Positions 8,866 to 17,529 of a stretch of DNA of 64,000 nucleotides are shown here, one piece after another (the stretch's first letter is position 1; each line of letters starts with the position of its first letter). Position numbers and translations under genes: made by a program. The notes under the pieces were generated by a model. It did no database searches, had not been told where the DNA came from, and saw nothing but the letters and a program-made list of their open reading frames with translations. Source of the stretch: Muribaculaceae bacterium (GTDB lineage Bacteria; Bacteroidota; Bacteroidia; Bacteroidales; Muribaculaceae); NCBI GenBank assembly GCA_910573745.1, contig CAJSYI010000003.1:1-64000 (forward strand), given 5' to 3'.

Positions 8866-9978
8866 TCATTCTTTCGGATGTATGCAATGCACATCGAGCT
8901 GGGGGAAGGGGAAGTCGAACCCAGCCTCCGGCAACTCCTTATAGAAGCGTTCGTTCATACCAAAATAAAGTCCCCAATAATTCGACGAGTGCGTCCATGC
9001 ACGCACCACAAGATTGACACTGCTGTCGGCCAGCTCATCAAGTCCCACAAACGGACTTCTGTCCACTTTTACAGGAAGACCGGCATTAAGGCTTATCTTC
9101 TCTTTAAGCCTTGCCTGTATCTCTTCCTGATGTCTGCGACGGCGCATCCGTAAACGCTGCCACCAGGACAATTCTTCCTTACCTTGGGCGGCACACCCTG
9201 GCAGGCCGTCCTTGCATTCGTCCGAATCATTATTGGCGACTTCATGGTTGAGGGAATCTTCCTCGATGTAATGTTTCACGACCCTCTCGTCAGAGTCGAG
9301 CATCTCAAGAATCTTTGCCTTTGCCGCATTGAAATCGCAACCGTAAGACAGTCCTATTTTCCAGTCCACACGTCTGTAATGCTCAAGTGAATAATTGTTT
9401 ATGGAACCTGTGGAAAGACCGCCGTTGGGTATTATTATGGCCTTGTTGTCCGCTGTATTTATCACGGTATGAAAGATCTGTATGGCCTTTACAGTCCCCG
9501 CATACCCCTGAGCCTCTATGTAATCGCCCACCTTGTAAGGTTTAAGGAGCAATATAAGCACACCGCCAGCAAAATTCTGCAAAGTCCCGCTCAGAGCCAT
9601 ACCGATTGCCACACCTGCGGAAGCAAACAGGGCGAGGAATGAGCTTGTTTCCAATCCAAGAATCCCTATTACGGTGATTATCAGTATAAAATAAAGCACC
9701 ATCTTTATAAAGGACAATACGAACGTGGTCAACGACGGATCCATATTCCTGTTTACCATCACAGTGTAAACCACCTTGTATATTTTGCGTATTATGTATT
9801 TGCCCACATAAAACACAAGTATCGCTATCAGGAGCTTGAAAGAGAAGCTCACAAGACCGTTGGCCATATTGGATATGGCATCATCAAAAGAAAGTCCCTG
9901 AAGGGCTTTCAACCACCCTGAACCGCTTTCAGGGATTTCCGGCACCGGAATCCCCGGCACATCAGAAGTCTGAATCAT
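8866..9978 (-). CDS. MscS-family mechanosensitive ion channel
   Basis: The 370-residue protein has three membrane helices near residues 45-66, 88-110 and 112-140. The third is the Gly/Ala-rich pore helix (ASAGVAIGMALSGTLQNFAGG) followed by the MscS beta domain (KPYKVGDYIEAQG, IIIPNGGLSTGSINNYS). The family opens under membrane tension to release solutes during hypo-osmotic shock. The C-terminal alpha/beta domain is interrupted by an insert of about 65 residues (235-300) that is rich in charged residues and contains a run of arginines (RLRMRRRRHQEE). That insert is absent from the short MscS archetype. Confidence 0.92.
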   Translation of the reverse strand: MIQTSDVPGIPVPEIPESGSGWLKALQGLSFDDAISNMANGLVSFSFKLLIAILVFYVGKYIIRKIYKVVYTVMVNRNMDPSLTTFVLSFIKMVLYFILIITVIGILGLETSSFLALFASAGVAIGMALSGTLQNFAGGVLILLLKPYKVGDYIEAQGYAGTVKAIQIFHTVINTADNKAIIIPNGGLSTGSINNYSLEHYRRVDWKIGLSYGCDFNAAKAKILEMLDSDERVVKHYIEEDSLNHEVANNDSDECKDGLPGCAAQGKEELSWWQRLRMRRRRHQEEIQARLKEKISLNAGLPVKVDRSPFVGLDELADSSVNLVVRAWTHSSNYWGLYFGMNERFYKELPEAGFDFPFPQLDVHCIHPKE

Positions 9979-10032
9979 AACCTGATTTGAAATAATAAAT
10001 ATCTGTTAAAATTTAAACGACAAAAGAAGCTG

Positions 10033-11289
10033 TTATTCAACGTATGCGGCCTTGAACCAGTCGAGTGAACGGTAGAAACGTTCCGAGGCCGTGAAGCTAT
10101 CCGGATTGTATATATGTGCCGACATGCCGCAATATTTTTCACTTTCTATCAGTCTTCCGTTGAAATCTCGTTCAGAAGCATATTTGCATACGGTAAACCG
10201 TCTGAAAACGTCATCCACATTGTTGCTGTCAAGTGTGTTTCCGGCAAGAACCGCCGATGCGAGCATCGACTGCCTAAAATCGTATGCAGGCAAAACCCCG
10301 GTTCTCGTATATTGCTGTAAACCGGAAGTCTCCGGCTTTACGTATCCGGAATATGCCCGACGTGCAACAGCGGCCACCTCTTCTATCACTGACAGGTCGA
10401 ACACGCCTATGGTTACCGCAGCCGGAGCATACGAAACCCTGTAGGTATAATAATCGTAAATTGTTTTGGCTGCGGCCGGAAGGTCGGCAACAGGCTTCAA
10501 CAACTCAGGAATTGCTGCCGAGTAGTCCAACCCCGGAGAATAGACCTCAGTCGGATATGCCACGAAATAACGAGTCTTATGCCGAAGCTGATAAGCAAGT
10601 TCAATGCACGACATATAGCAACAGTCAAACCAAATGAAATCAAAACAACCATCAGGCAGGGCATCGGCAAGTTCATCTATATCCATTTTGTCGCTGATGC
10701 CACCTCCTGCATCAACGCCCCACCACTTGGCCATACCAAGCCTGTCTTCATCTTCACTCGGATCACCCGCTGCAACTACCGGCGACTTGGGATATTCGTG
10801 ATCGGTGAACCCCGGCTCCCAGCCACCGCCATGGCTCCAAAACATCAGTCCGTATCTGTCGGAAGGACGTTTATCCCTGACATCACGTATCACCTCGGCC
10901 AACCTATCCGGATCCGTAGTGAACGTCGTGGCCGGATATTCCTTTACCGCCTTGAACACATAATCTCCCTTCCCCGATTTCTTGGCCTCATAAAGAACAG
11001 CCGATCTTTCTTTTCCGCCGGATGCCGGAACCGTCTCATAAAGCATAAGACGGCAATTAGGCGAAACGGCGTCCGACAATCCACGGAGCATTTCTGATTT
11101 GTCATCCAGCATATTGCCGTAAAGATTGTTGGCCGAAGCCGCATATACCAACACGACATTTTCAAAATGTTCCGGCTCCGGAGGAGGTGGTGGTGTCTCT
11201 TTGTCGCAAGCCGGCATAACCGCCAGGAAAACCATCATCAAGACGTAAAGAAAACATATGATGACACTGTGGCTTAAATCTTTGCACAT
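10033..11289 (-). CDS. clostripain-like (C11 family) cysteine peptidase lipoprotein
   Basis: This 418-residue protein has a signal peptide with lipobox VMPAC (Cys28) and a proline-rich linker (TPPPPPEPE). The caspase-like fold follows, with the catalytic His153 in FWSHGGGW and the catalytic Cys, probably Cys224, in WFDCCYMS. C11 enzymes cleave after Arg or Lys. Bacteroidales versions such as PmC11 and fragipain are surface or periplasmic and often self-activate. Substrates cannot be inferred here. The mscS-like gene follows 54 bases downstream on the same strand, so they could be co-transcribed. Confidence 0.9.
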   Translation of the reverse strand: MCKDLSHSVIICFLYVLMMVFLAVMPACDKETPPPPPEPEHFENVVLVYAASANNLYGNMLDDKSEMLRGLSDAVSPNCRLMLYETVPASGGKERSAVLYEAKKSGKGDYVFKAVKEYPATTFTTDPDRLAEVIRDVRDKRPSDRYGLMFWSHGGGWEPGFTDHEYPKSPVVAAGDPSEDEDRLGMAKWWGVDAGGGISDKMDIDELADALPDGCFDFIWFDCCYMSCIELAYQLRHKTRYFVAYPTEVYSPGLDYSAAIPELLKPVADLPAAAKTIYDYYTYRVSYAPAAVTIGVFDLSVIEEVAAVARRAYSGYVKPETSGLQQYTRTGVLPAYDFRQSMLASAVLAGNTLDSNNVDDVFRRFTVCKYASERDFNGRLIESEKYCGMSAHIYNPDSFTASERFYRSLDWFKAAYVE

Positions 11290-11314
11290 AAATTATCGAG
11301 TTAAAAATCAACCG

Positions 11315-11345
11315 CAAAATTACAACAATACAAGGCCAATTCAAA
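11315..11345 (-). promoter_or_regulatory. promoter of the clostripain-like gene
   Basis: On the minus strand, TTTG (11342-11345), a 19-base spacer and TAATTTTG (11315-11322) match the Bacteroidetes consensus exactly, 25 bases before the ATG. Confidence 0.8.
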
Positions 11346-11383
11346 ACACAACTACAGCTAATTTCATTTTTTTATCCGAAAAC

Positions 11384-11414
11384 TTTGGGTTTTAAGAATT
11401 AATTGTTAATTTTG
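11384..11414 (+). promoter_or_regulatory. promoter upstream of the repeat element and rprX
   Basis: TTTG (11384-11387), 19 bases, then TAATTTTG (11407-11414) form a perfect consensus promoter pointing right. The next gene on this strand, rprX, begins 421 bases later. The transcript must therefore carry a very long leader through the inverted repeat, or produce a separate RNA. Confidence 0.75.
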
Positions 11415-11454
11415 CACTTAAGTGTTAAACAAGCATCCTGTTTTGGATTTACTG

Positions 11455-11749
11455 CAACTAAGAGTGTGTTTGGAATTTTTCTTCATGATTTTTTATGGAG
11501 GATTTCGGGACGGATTAGCGCATGCAGGCGAGGGAGTGCAGCGGGCTGCATGACCGAGGCAAAGGCGAGAAGACGACCGAAAGACCCATAAAGGCACACC
11601 AAAGAGCATATCACGGCATTTTTACGTCCTTTCCGGTCTTTCACTCGTTGCACAGGCCGCTATGCGCCTCGTTCCAAGGCCCGGAAAATCACTGTAAAAC
11701 TGCCTGTAAAAATCAGAATAAAAATCACAAACACATTCTAAACTTAGTT
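11455..11749. repeat. long imperfect inverted-repeat element of about 295 bases
   Basis: The two ends are imperfect reverse complements. The left reads CAACTAAGAGTGTGTTTG, an A/T-rich block, then ATTTTT and GGAGG. The right end, read on the other strand, gives CAACTAAGTTTAGAATGTG, then ATTTTT, TTC and ATTTTT in the same order. Similarity continues weakly inward (GCGCAT, GACCG-AAAG blocks). The centre is GC-rich and contains a smaller CATGCAG/CTGCATG repeat. No convincing protein is encoded. A 12-base direct repeat, ATTAATTGTTAA, occurs outside it at 11398-11409 and 11754-11765. It looks like a MITE-like or structured-RNA element. Confidence 0.6.
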
Positions 11750-11835
11750 GTTAATTAATTGTTAACTCAATAAAAGAAATGTAGAATTCAACCCGGTTTG
11801 CAGGCTTCACAAGGCCAAAATACACCACAAAGGAT

Positions 11836-13389
11836 ATGAAGAAATCGACAATTTGGTTACTGACCATTGTTATGGCCATCACGTTCGGTGCTTTGCTTTA
11901 TTTCCAGATAATGTATCTGGAAAACATGGTGAAGATGAGGGAAGCGCAGTTCTCAGAAAACGTGATGCGGTCTCTTTATGCCACAGCCGGTTACCTCGAA
12001 CGTGAGGAGACACTTCATTTCCTTGAAGAAGACGTAAACATAATCGAATCGAGCCTGTACGACTCTTACGCCGGTTCCGGTGCAATAAGCTATTCTGTAG
12101 AAAGCCCCGACGGAACCATCACAAATTATGGTTTACCGACAGCCAACGGATATAAGTCCAACGAGACCAGTGCCAGATTTCCATCACCCATAGAAGACAT
12201 CTCTTCGCGATACAAGAGCATGCAGGAAGTGATAAGAAGCCAATATCTGTATCAAAGAGGTCTTCTGAATGAGGTGATACTCAATATATTGAGAGAATCA
12301 GGAAACCGACCCATCACCGAAAGGGCTGATTCCGCGACCGTACGGAAATACCTGACGATGGAACTCGCGAACAACGGACTGAACGAGCCTTTCGTCTTCG
12401 CAATAACAGATGATAAAAACAATATCGTATATCAAACAGAAGGTTACGACCCTGCTTTGGAAAAAGGAGTGTACACACAAGCCCTTTTCCAGAATTCTGG
12501 CGCAAAATTCTATCTTATAATCGAGTTTCCGACAAAGAACTCCTACATATTCTCATCAGTATGGTTCCTGATACCGACCTTGTCTTTCACGGTTATACTC
12601 CTGATAATCTTTCTATATACAATAATATTGGCATTCCGGCAGAAGAAGCTCACTGAGATGAAGAGCGACTTCATCAACAATATGACGCATGAGCTGAAGA
12701 CTCCGATCTCAACCATCAGCCTTGCCGGACAGATGCTCAGCGACGACTCCGTGCGCAAATCGCCGACCTCTCTCAAACATCTTTCTCAAGTCATCACCGA
12801 AGAGTCTAAGAGACTGCGTTTTCAAGTGGACAAGGTGCTTCAGCTCTCTGTCTTCGACAATACCGGAGGAGCACTGAAATTCACAATAGTGAACGCCGAT
12901 TCGACAATATCCAACGTGGTCAACACCTTCAAGATCAAAGTCGAGAAATTCGGCGGGGCATTGAGCTGCGACCTTACCGCCGACAATCCGGACGTAATGG
13001 TAGACGAGATGCAATTCACCAATGTCATCTTCAACCTTTTGGACAATGCGGTGAAATACATGCGTGAGGACGTGCCGCCGCGCCTTGAAATATCCACCCG
13101 GAATCCCGACGACAAAAGGATTGAAATACGCATCAGGGACAACGGAATCGGCATCAAGAAAGACGACCTCAGACACATATTCGAGAAATTCTACCGTGTG
13201 CCCACCGGCAACCGCCATGATGTCAAAGGGTTCGGTCTCGGTCTGGCATACGTCAAGAAAATGGTGAGCGTTTTCGGAGGGGAAATCAACGTGGAAAGCG
13301 AATTTGGTGTAGGCACATGCTTCATCATAACCCTCCCTTCCGTGCAGGAAGATGCAGAAAAAGGCGAGCCGGACAATAGACAAGAATAA
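11836..13389 (+). CDS. rprX: RprX-like sensor histidine kinase
   Basis: The 517-residue membrane kinase has one helix at about residues 5-25, an extracytoplasmic sensor of about 210 residues and a second helix at about 240-265 (LIPTLSFTVILLIIFLY). The H-box is FINNMTHELKTPIS (phosphorylated His), and the catalytic domain has N-box NVIFNLLDNAVKY, G1 RDNGIGI and G2 GFGLGL. It passes phosphate to the response regulator encoded 26 bases downstream. Length and order match RprX/RprY of Bacteroides fragilis, a pair known mainly for cross-regulating genes in E. coli. The signal is unknown. Confidence 0.88.
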   Translation: MKKSTIWLLTIVMAITFGALLYFQIMYLENMVKMREAQFSENVMRSLYATAGYLEREETLHFLEEDVNIIESSLYDSYAGSGAISYSVESPDGTITNYGLPTANGYKSNETSARFPSPIEDISSRYKSMQEVIRSQYLYQRGLLNEVILNILRESGNRPITERADSATVRKYLTMELANNGLNEPFVFAITDDKNNIVYQTEGYDPALEKGVYTQALFQNSGAKFYLIIEFPTKNSYIFSSVWFLIPTLSFTVILLIIFLYTIILAFRQKKLTEMKSDFINNMTHELKTPISTISLAGQMLSDDSVRKSPTSLKHLSQVITEESKRLRFQVDKVLQLSVFDNTGGALKFTIVNADSTISNVVNTFKIKVEKFGGALSCDLTADNPDVMVDEMQFTNVIFNLLDNAVKYMREDVPPRLEISTRNPDDKRIEIRIRDNGIGIKKDDLRHIFEKFYRVPTGNRHDVKGFGLGLAYVKKMVSVFGGEINVESEFGVGTCFIITLPSVQEDAEKGEPDNRQE

Positions 13390-13415
13390 TACAACAAATA
13401 ATAAAGCAATAAATT

Positions 13416-14135
13416 ATGGAAGAAAAAGTAAAAATACTCCTTTGTGAGGACGACGAAAACCTGGGAATGCTTCTCAGGGAGTTCCTTCAGGCAAAAGGAT
13501 TCAACGCAGACCTCTGCTCCGACGGAGAAAGAGGCTACAAGGCGTTCCTGAAAGGCCAGTACGACCTTTGCGTGCTTGACGTGATGATGCCGAAAAAAGA
13601 CGGTTTCACGCTTGCACAAGAGATACGCAATGTCAACGCCGACGTACCCATAATATTCCTTACTGCAAAGACTCTGAAAGACGATGTGCTCGAGGGATTC
13701 AAGATAGGTGCGGACGACTACATAACCAAGCCTTTCTCGATGGAAGAGCTGGTGAGCCGCATCGGTGCCATACTGCGCCGCGTGCGTGGCAAAAAAGACA
13801 GGGAGATTACTATGTACCGCCTCGGCAAATACACGTTCGACACACAGAAACAAACGCTTATCGCCGACGGCAAATCTCAGAAACTCACAACAAAGGAATC
13901 CGAGCTTCTCTCCCTTCTATGCTCTCATGCCAACGACATACTTGAACGCAACTTCGCGCTCAAATCAATCTGGATCGACGACAACTACTTCAATGCAAGA
14001 AGCATGGACGTCTACATCACCAAGCTCCGCAAACACCTCAAAGGAGATCCGTCGGTGGAAATCATAAACATCCACGGCAAAGGGTACAAGCTCATCGCTC
14101 CTGACGCTTCGGATGAAGTCGTGCCGCAACTCTGA
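13416..14135 (+). CDS. rprY: RprY-like OmpR/PhoB-family response regulator
   Basis: The 239-residue protein has an N-terminal receiver domain with the acidic pair EDDE, the phosphorylated Asp in CVLDVMMPKKDG, the conserved Thr (FLTAK) and Lys (TKPF). A C-terminal winged-helix DNA-binding domain follows (residues about 135-230, ILERNFALKSIW to VDIHGKGYKL-type end). It is the partner of the upstream kinase. The length and pairing fit RprY. A hairpin follows the stop. Confidence 0.93.
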   Translation: MEEKVKILLCEDDENLGMLLREFLQAKGFNADLCSDGERGYKAFLKGQYDLCVLDVMMPKKDGFTLAQEIRNVNADVPIIFLTAKTLKDDVLEGFKIGADDYITKPFSMEELVSRIGAILRRVRGKKDREITMYRLGKYTFDTQKQTLIADGKSQKLTTKESELLSLLCSHANDILERNFALKSIWIDDNYFNARSMDVYITKLRKHLKGDPSVEIINIHGKGYKLIAPDASDEVVPQL

Positions 14136-14157
14136 CGCGCACCTCTTAAAAAAGTCT

Positions 14158-14212
14158 CCGGAATCAATAAACCGTCAAAGCCGCTCTGTTGATTCCGGGG
14201 ATTCCCTTTTTT
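14158..14212 (+). terminator. hairpin and T run after rprY
   Basis: A 10-base perfect stem (14158-14167 with 14189-14198) is followed after a few bases by six T residues. Confidence 0.7.
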
Positions 14213-14241
14213 GCAAGTCTCTGCTTTTTTGACTAATTTTG
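14210..14241 (+). promoter_or_regulatory. promoter of plsC
   Basis: TTTG (14210-14213), 20 bases, then TAATTTTG (14234-14241) match the consensus, 23 bases before the chosen ATG at 14265. An upstream in-frame start at 14211 would lie inside this promoter and is therefore unlikely. Confidence 0.8.
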
Positions 14242-14264
14242 CACACGCAAACAACTTTCCGACA

Positions 14265-14999
14265 ATGACTATTCTTTACAGAATCTACCAATGGCTCATC
14301 GCAGCCCCGATATTGCTGATCCTTACGGCAATCACAGCCCTGACCACGATTATAGGGACAGCCTTTGGGAAACGCAGTTTCTGGGGATATTGGCCTGCTC
14401 ATTTCTGGTCAAGATGCGTCTGCTCTTTATGGTTGGTGAAAGTAAAGGTGGTTGGCCGTGAACGCATCAATAAAGACCAATCATATGTCTTTGTGGCCAA
14501 CCACCAAGGTGCCTTTGACATTTGGGCCATCTACGGCTATCTCAACCATAACTTCAAATGGCTGATGAAAAAGGAACTCGAAAACATCCCGCTGGTTGGC
14601 CGTGCCTGCAAGGCCGCAGGACACGTATTTGTTGACGACTCCAAGATACACAGCATAAAAGAAACTATAGAAGAAGCGGAAAAGACATTGAAGGACGGTA
14701 TGTCGGTGGTCATTTTCCCTGAAGGCAGCCGGTCTTGGGACGGAAAGATGATTCCTTTCAAACGCGGAGCATTTATGCTTGCCGCCGAATTCAGGCTCCC
14801 TGTGGTGCCGATCACGATAGACGGCTCTTTCAAGGCAATGGCACGCGACACCTACAACGTAACGCCTACGACAATCAACGTTACGATACATGAACCCATA
14901 TTCCCCGGAGAACGAGGATTCAACACCCGCACACTTATGGCCCAATGCCGCGAAGCCATAAACTCCGCACTGCCGGAAAAAGACAAAGACCCGCAATAA
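14265..14999 (+). CDS. plsC: 1-acyl-sn-glycerol-3-phosphate acyltransferase
   Basis: PlsC adds the second acyl chain to lysophosphatidic acid, making phosphatidic acid in membrane lipid synthesis. The 244-residue protein has two N-terminal hydrophobic stretches, the catalytic HX4D motif (NHQGAFD) and the substrate motif VIFPEGSRSWDG, followed by FKRGAFMLA and the VPITIDGS motif. The position of the promoter decides the start. The gene lies alone between the rprXY terminator and the thiamin operon promoter. Confidence 0.92.
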   Translation: MTILYRIYQWLIAAPILLILTAITALTTIIGTAFGKRSFWGYWPAHFWSRCVCSLWLVKVKVVGRERINKDQSYVFVANHQGAFDIWAIYGYLNHNFKWLMKKELENIPLVGRACKAAGHVFVDDSKIHSIKETIEEAEKTLKDGMSVVIFPEGSRSWDGKMIPFKRGAFMLAAEFRLPVVPITIDGSFKAMARDTYNVTPTTINVTIHEPIFPGERGFNTRTLMAQCREAINSALPEKDKDPQ

Positions 15000-15031
15000 T
15001 TTGTCTGTTTGACCGATTTGTATTAATTTTG
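15000..15031 (+). promoter_or_regulatory. promoter of the thiamin operon
   Basis: TTTG (15000-15003), 20 bases, then TAATTTTG (15024-15031) match the consensus and lie directly upstream of the TPP riboswitch. Confidence 0.8.
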
Positions 15032-15065
15032 CAGCCACAGCCGCAACAATGACGGCTGCGGTTAC

Positions 15066-15165
15066 AATCAGGGGTGCCTAAGTCCGTGACATATGACGGA
15101 CAGGACAGGCTGAGATCATACCCTTCGCACCTGACACGGATAATGCCGATACAGGGAGAACGCAT
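15066..15165 (+). ncRNA. TPP riboswitch (THI element)
   Basis: The conserved core is present in order: CAGGGGTGCC, then GGCTGAGATCATACCC, then CACCTGA and GGATAATGCCGATACAGGGA. This RNA binds thiamin pyrophosphate and turns off the downstream thiamin genes. A small stem (15038-15043 with 15053-15058) precedes it near the likely transcription start. No clear terminator follows the aptamer, and the first gene starts about 75 bases later, so control may be at translation or through RNA decay. Confidence 0.95.
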
Positions 15166-15240
15166 AATCTTTCCTTTCCCAGGAACATCCCGATTGACAA
15201 GTGCTAAGCAAGAATCGCATAAGTACGAAAATTTCTGAAA

Positions 15241-16077
15241 ATGGGATGCACAGGAAAACGATACACCACAATCCTTTCGATAGCCGGTTCTGACTGTTCA
15301 GGAGGCGCGGGAATCCAGGCCGACATAAAAACGGCTCAGGCTCTCGGAGTATATGCCTGCACGGCAATAACGTCTGTTACAGCCCAAAACACCACCGGCA
15401 TATCCGCAAAGATGGATGTCGATCCATATGTGCTGCGCCAACAACTGGAACAGATAATCACCGACGAGCCTCCTATGGCCGTAAAGACCGGCATGTTGCC
15501 TTCTCCCGACGCAACAATAGCGGTGGCAGAAGTCCTTGGGAAGCACGGTTGCAGCAACATCGTAGTGGATCCTGTCCTGATTTCCACTTCCGGAACGCCG
15601 CTGACACATCCCCTTGACGAATCCGCAAAAGTCATGAAAGAAATTCTTTTCCCCATGGCGCGACTGATAACACCAAACATCCCGGAAGCCGAGTTCTTGA
15701 GCGGAATCAGTCTATCTGAACCAAAACCGTATACGCTTTATCACGTTTTGCAAAGGATGAATGCAAAATCCATTCTTATCAAGGGGGGACATTCAACCGG
15801 CAGATTATCAGCCGACATACTGATATGCGAAGAAGGACAGGAAGAATTTGCAGACGAACGCATAGAAACGACTAACACCCACGGGACAGGATGCGTGCTT
15901 TCGACGGCGATAGCATGCGGTCTGGCAAATGGGCTGTCCTTGAAAAAATCAATCTCTCTCGCAAAAAGATTCATAAACCATGCCCTGAGCCGTGGTTCAG
16001 CTTACAGTTTCGGAAAAGGCAACGGCCCGCTCTATCTGTTCGGCGACGGCTTCAGGCAAAACGATACAGACAAATGA
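15241..16077 (+). CDS. thiD: hydroxymethylpyrimidine (phosphate) kinase
   Basis: ThiD phosphorylates HMP and HMP-phosphate to HMP-pyrophosphate, the pyrimidine half of thiamin. The 278-residue protein has the ribokinase-fold motifs SIAGSDCSGGAGIQADIK near the N-terminus and THGTGCVLS near residue 220, with an anion hole and catalytic cysteine. It is the first gene after the TPP riboswitch, and its stop overlaps the thiS start (ATGA). Confidence 0.95.
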   Translation: MGCTGKRYTTILSIAGSDCSGGAGIQADIKTAQALGVYACTAITSVTAQNTTGISAKMDVDPYVLRQQLEQIITDEPPMAVKTGMLPSPDATIAVAEVLGKHGCSNIVVDPVLISTSGTPLTHPLDESAKVMKEILFPMARLITPNIPEAEFLSGISLSEPKPYTLYHVLQRMNAKSILIKGGHSTGRLSADILICEEGQEEFADERIETTNTHGTGCVLSTAIACGLANGLSLKKSISLAKRFINHALSRGSAYSFGKGNGPLYLFGDGFRQNDTDK

Positions 16078-16277
16078 ACATAACAATCAACGGCGAAGCT
16101 TTCGTCTGCGCCAAAGAGACAACCACCGTGGCCGAAATCGCAGAAATCAAAGGAATTTCTGCCAAAGGAACTGCCATTGCCATCAACGGGCGCATCTGCA
16201 AAGCTGACGCTTGGACTTCCACAAATCTCAAAGACGGAGATGCCGTCACTGTCATATCTGCCGCTTTCGGAGGATGA
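16074..16277 (+). CDS. thiS: sulfur carrier protein ThiS
   Basis: ThiS is a 67-residue ubiquitin-like protein whose C-terminal Gly-Gly (SAAFGG) is adenylated and then loaded with sulfur for thiazole synthesis. The Gly-Gly end is intact. The start ATG overlaps the thiD stop, and the stop overlaps the next start, so the three genes are tightly coupled. The usual activating enzyme ThiF is not encoded in this operon. Confidence 0.95.
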   Translation: MNITINGEAFVCAKETTTVAEIAEIKGISAKGTAIAINGRICKADAWTSTNLKDGDAVTVISAAFGG

Positions 16278-16870
16278 ACGGATTTACCGCAATAGTCATC
16301 ACCAATCCAGAACCGACCTTTGGGGAAGAAACGGCCATAACGATGCTTCTTGAATCTGGTGCAGCCGATTTCGTACACCTCAGGAAACCGGATGCCTGTT
16401 ATCAGGATTTCAGACACATGATAGAGACAATTCCCGCAAGGCTGCATCCGCGTCTTAAAATCCACAGTCATTTCAGCCTTCTCGGTGAATTCTGTCTCGG
16501 AGGCGCCCATCTCAACTCACGGCATCCGGCTCGTCCCGAAAACACAGAATACACAAGCCGCAGCTGCCATTCGGTCGCAGAGCTTTCAGACAATTCCGAC
16601 GTTTTCTGCTATCAGACATTATCACCCGTCTTCGACAGCATCTCGAAACAGAACTATCACTCACGGTTCAATGCCGCCGAACTGAAAGGGAAAATAAGTG
16701 ATTTGAACGTTATTGCTTTAGGAGGTGTCATGCCGCAGCATTTCAGAGAACTGAAAAGGGCTGGATTCATCGGAGCCGCAATGCTGGGATACGTATGGCA
16801 AAACATCTCCAGACTGTATCATTTAATAGATGAAATAATTACAAACAAAGAATTATGCTGCAATACATAA
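16274..16870 (+). CDS. TenI/ThiE-like protein of the thiamin operon
   Basis: This 198-residue protein has the TIM-barrel outline of the thiamin phosphate synthase/TenI family (FVHLRKPDA, GGAHLNSRHP, VIALGGVMPQHF). It departs from ThiE at key sites: the ThiE motif VHLGxxD is replaced by AHLNSRH, and the pyrophosphate-binding IQxRxK region is VHLRK. In Bacteroidales, thiamin operons often carry two ThiE-type genes, one of which is TenI-like. TenI of Bacillus subtilis aromatises the thiazole tautomer, which is a reasonable but unproven role here. ATG 16274 overlaps the thiS stop. Confidence 0.75.
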   Translation: MNGFTAIVITNPEPTFGEETAITMLLESGAADFVHLRKPDACYQDFRHMIETIPARLHPRLKIHSHFSLLGEFCLGGAHLNSRHPARPENTEYTSRSCHSVAELSDNSDVFCYQTLSPVFDSISKQNYHSRFNAAELKGKISDLNVIALGGVMPQHFRELKRAGFIGAAMLGYVWQNISRLYHLIDEIITNKELCCNT

Positions 16871-17472
16871 CCAACACCAGTTGTCAACACTCCGTGGCAG
16901 AACAGGTAAAGGCCGTGCTTGAAGGCGGTTGCCGTTGGATTCAGATTCGTATGAAGGATGCTTCAGACGAGGAAATACGCAAGGTCTACGAAGAAATCAA
17001 GCCTATGTGTGCCGAGAAAGAAGCATTCATCGTAATCAACGACCGGGTACACCTTGCCAAAGAATTGGAAGCAAGCGGAGTGCATTTGGGCAAGACAGAC
17101 ATGCTTCCCTCAAAAGCCCGTCTCGAACTCGGCCCGTCGGCAATAATCGGCGTTACCGCAAACACATTCGACGACATACTCGCAGTAAGAGGCCTTGACA
17201 TCGACTACATAGGCATTGGGCCGTTTGAGTTCACCGAAACCAAAAAGAATCTCGCGCCTAAGCTCGGCATAGAAGGTATAAAGGAACTTTGCCGCCGTAT
17301 GGACGACAACGGCATAGAGATAGCCCGTGTCGCGGTTGGCGGCATCAAAAGCGATGACATCGAAGCTCTCATTGAAGCCGGCGTCAACGGGGTTGCCGTA
17401 AGCGGTGCAATAGCATTCGCCGACGATATGGCAGAAGCCACCCGCCGCATTCTGGCCAAATTCAAAGTTTGA
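16855..17472 (+). CDS. thiE: thiamin phosphate synthase
   Basis: ThiE joins HMP-pyrophosphate and thiazole phosphate to give thiamin phosphate. The 205-residue TIM barrel has all standard motifs: WIQIRMKD (pyrophosphate-binding Arg and Lys), VINDRVHLAKE, GVHLGKTD, GVTANT, YIGIGPFEFTETK and AVGGI. It overlaps the end of the TenI-like gene by 16 bases and precedes thiG by 57 bases. Confidence 0.95.
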   Translation: MLQYITNTSCQHSVAEQVKAVLEGGCRWIQIRMKDASDEEIRKVYEEIKPMCAEKEAFIVINDRVHLAKELEASGVHLGKTDMLPSKARLELGPSAIIGVTANTFDDILAVRGLDIDYIGIGPFEFTETKKNLAPKLGIEGIKELCRRMDDNGIEIARVAVGGIKSDDIEALIEAGVNGVAVSGAIAFADDMAEATRRILAKFKV

Positions 17473-17529
17473 CCATATGCGTTCCGAACGACGCAGCAAA
17501 TAACCAATTTAGACAACTTTTGATATATC

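Noticed and set aside
11403-11758. Two short open frames inside the inverted-repeat element
   Set aside because: Their translations are rich in Arg and Lys without pattern, and they track the repeat structure, not codon-like constraint.
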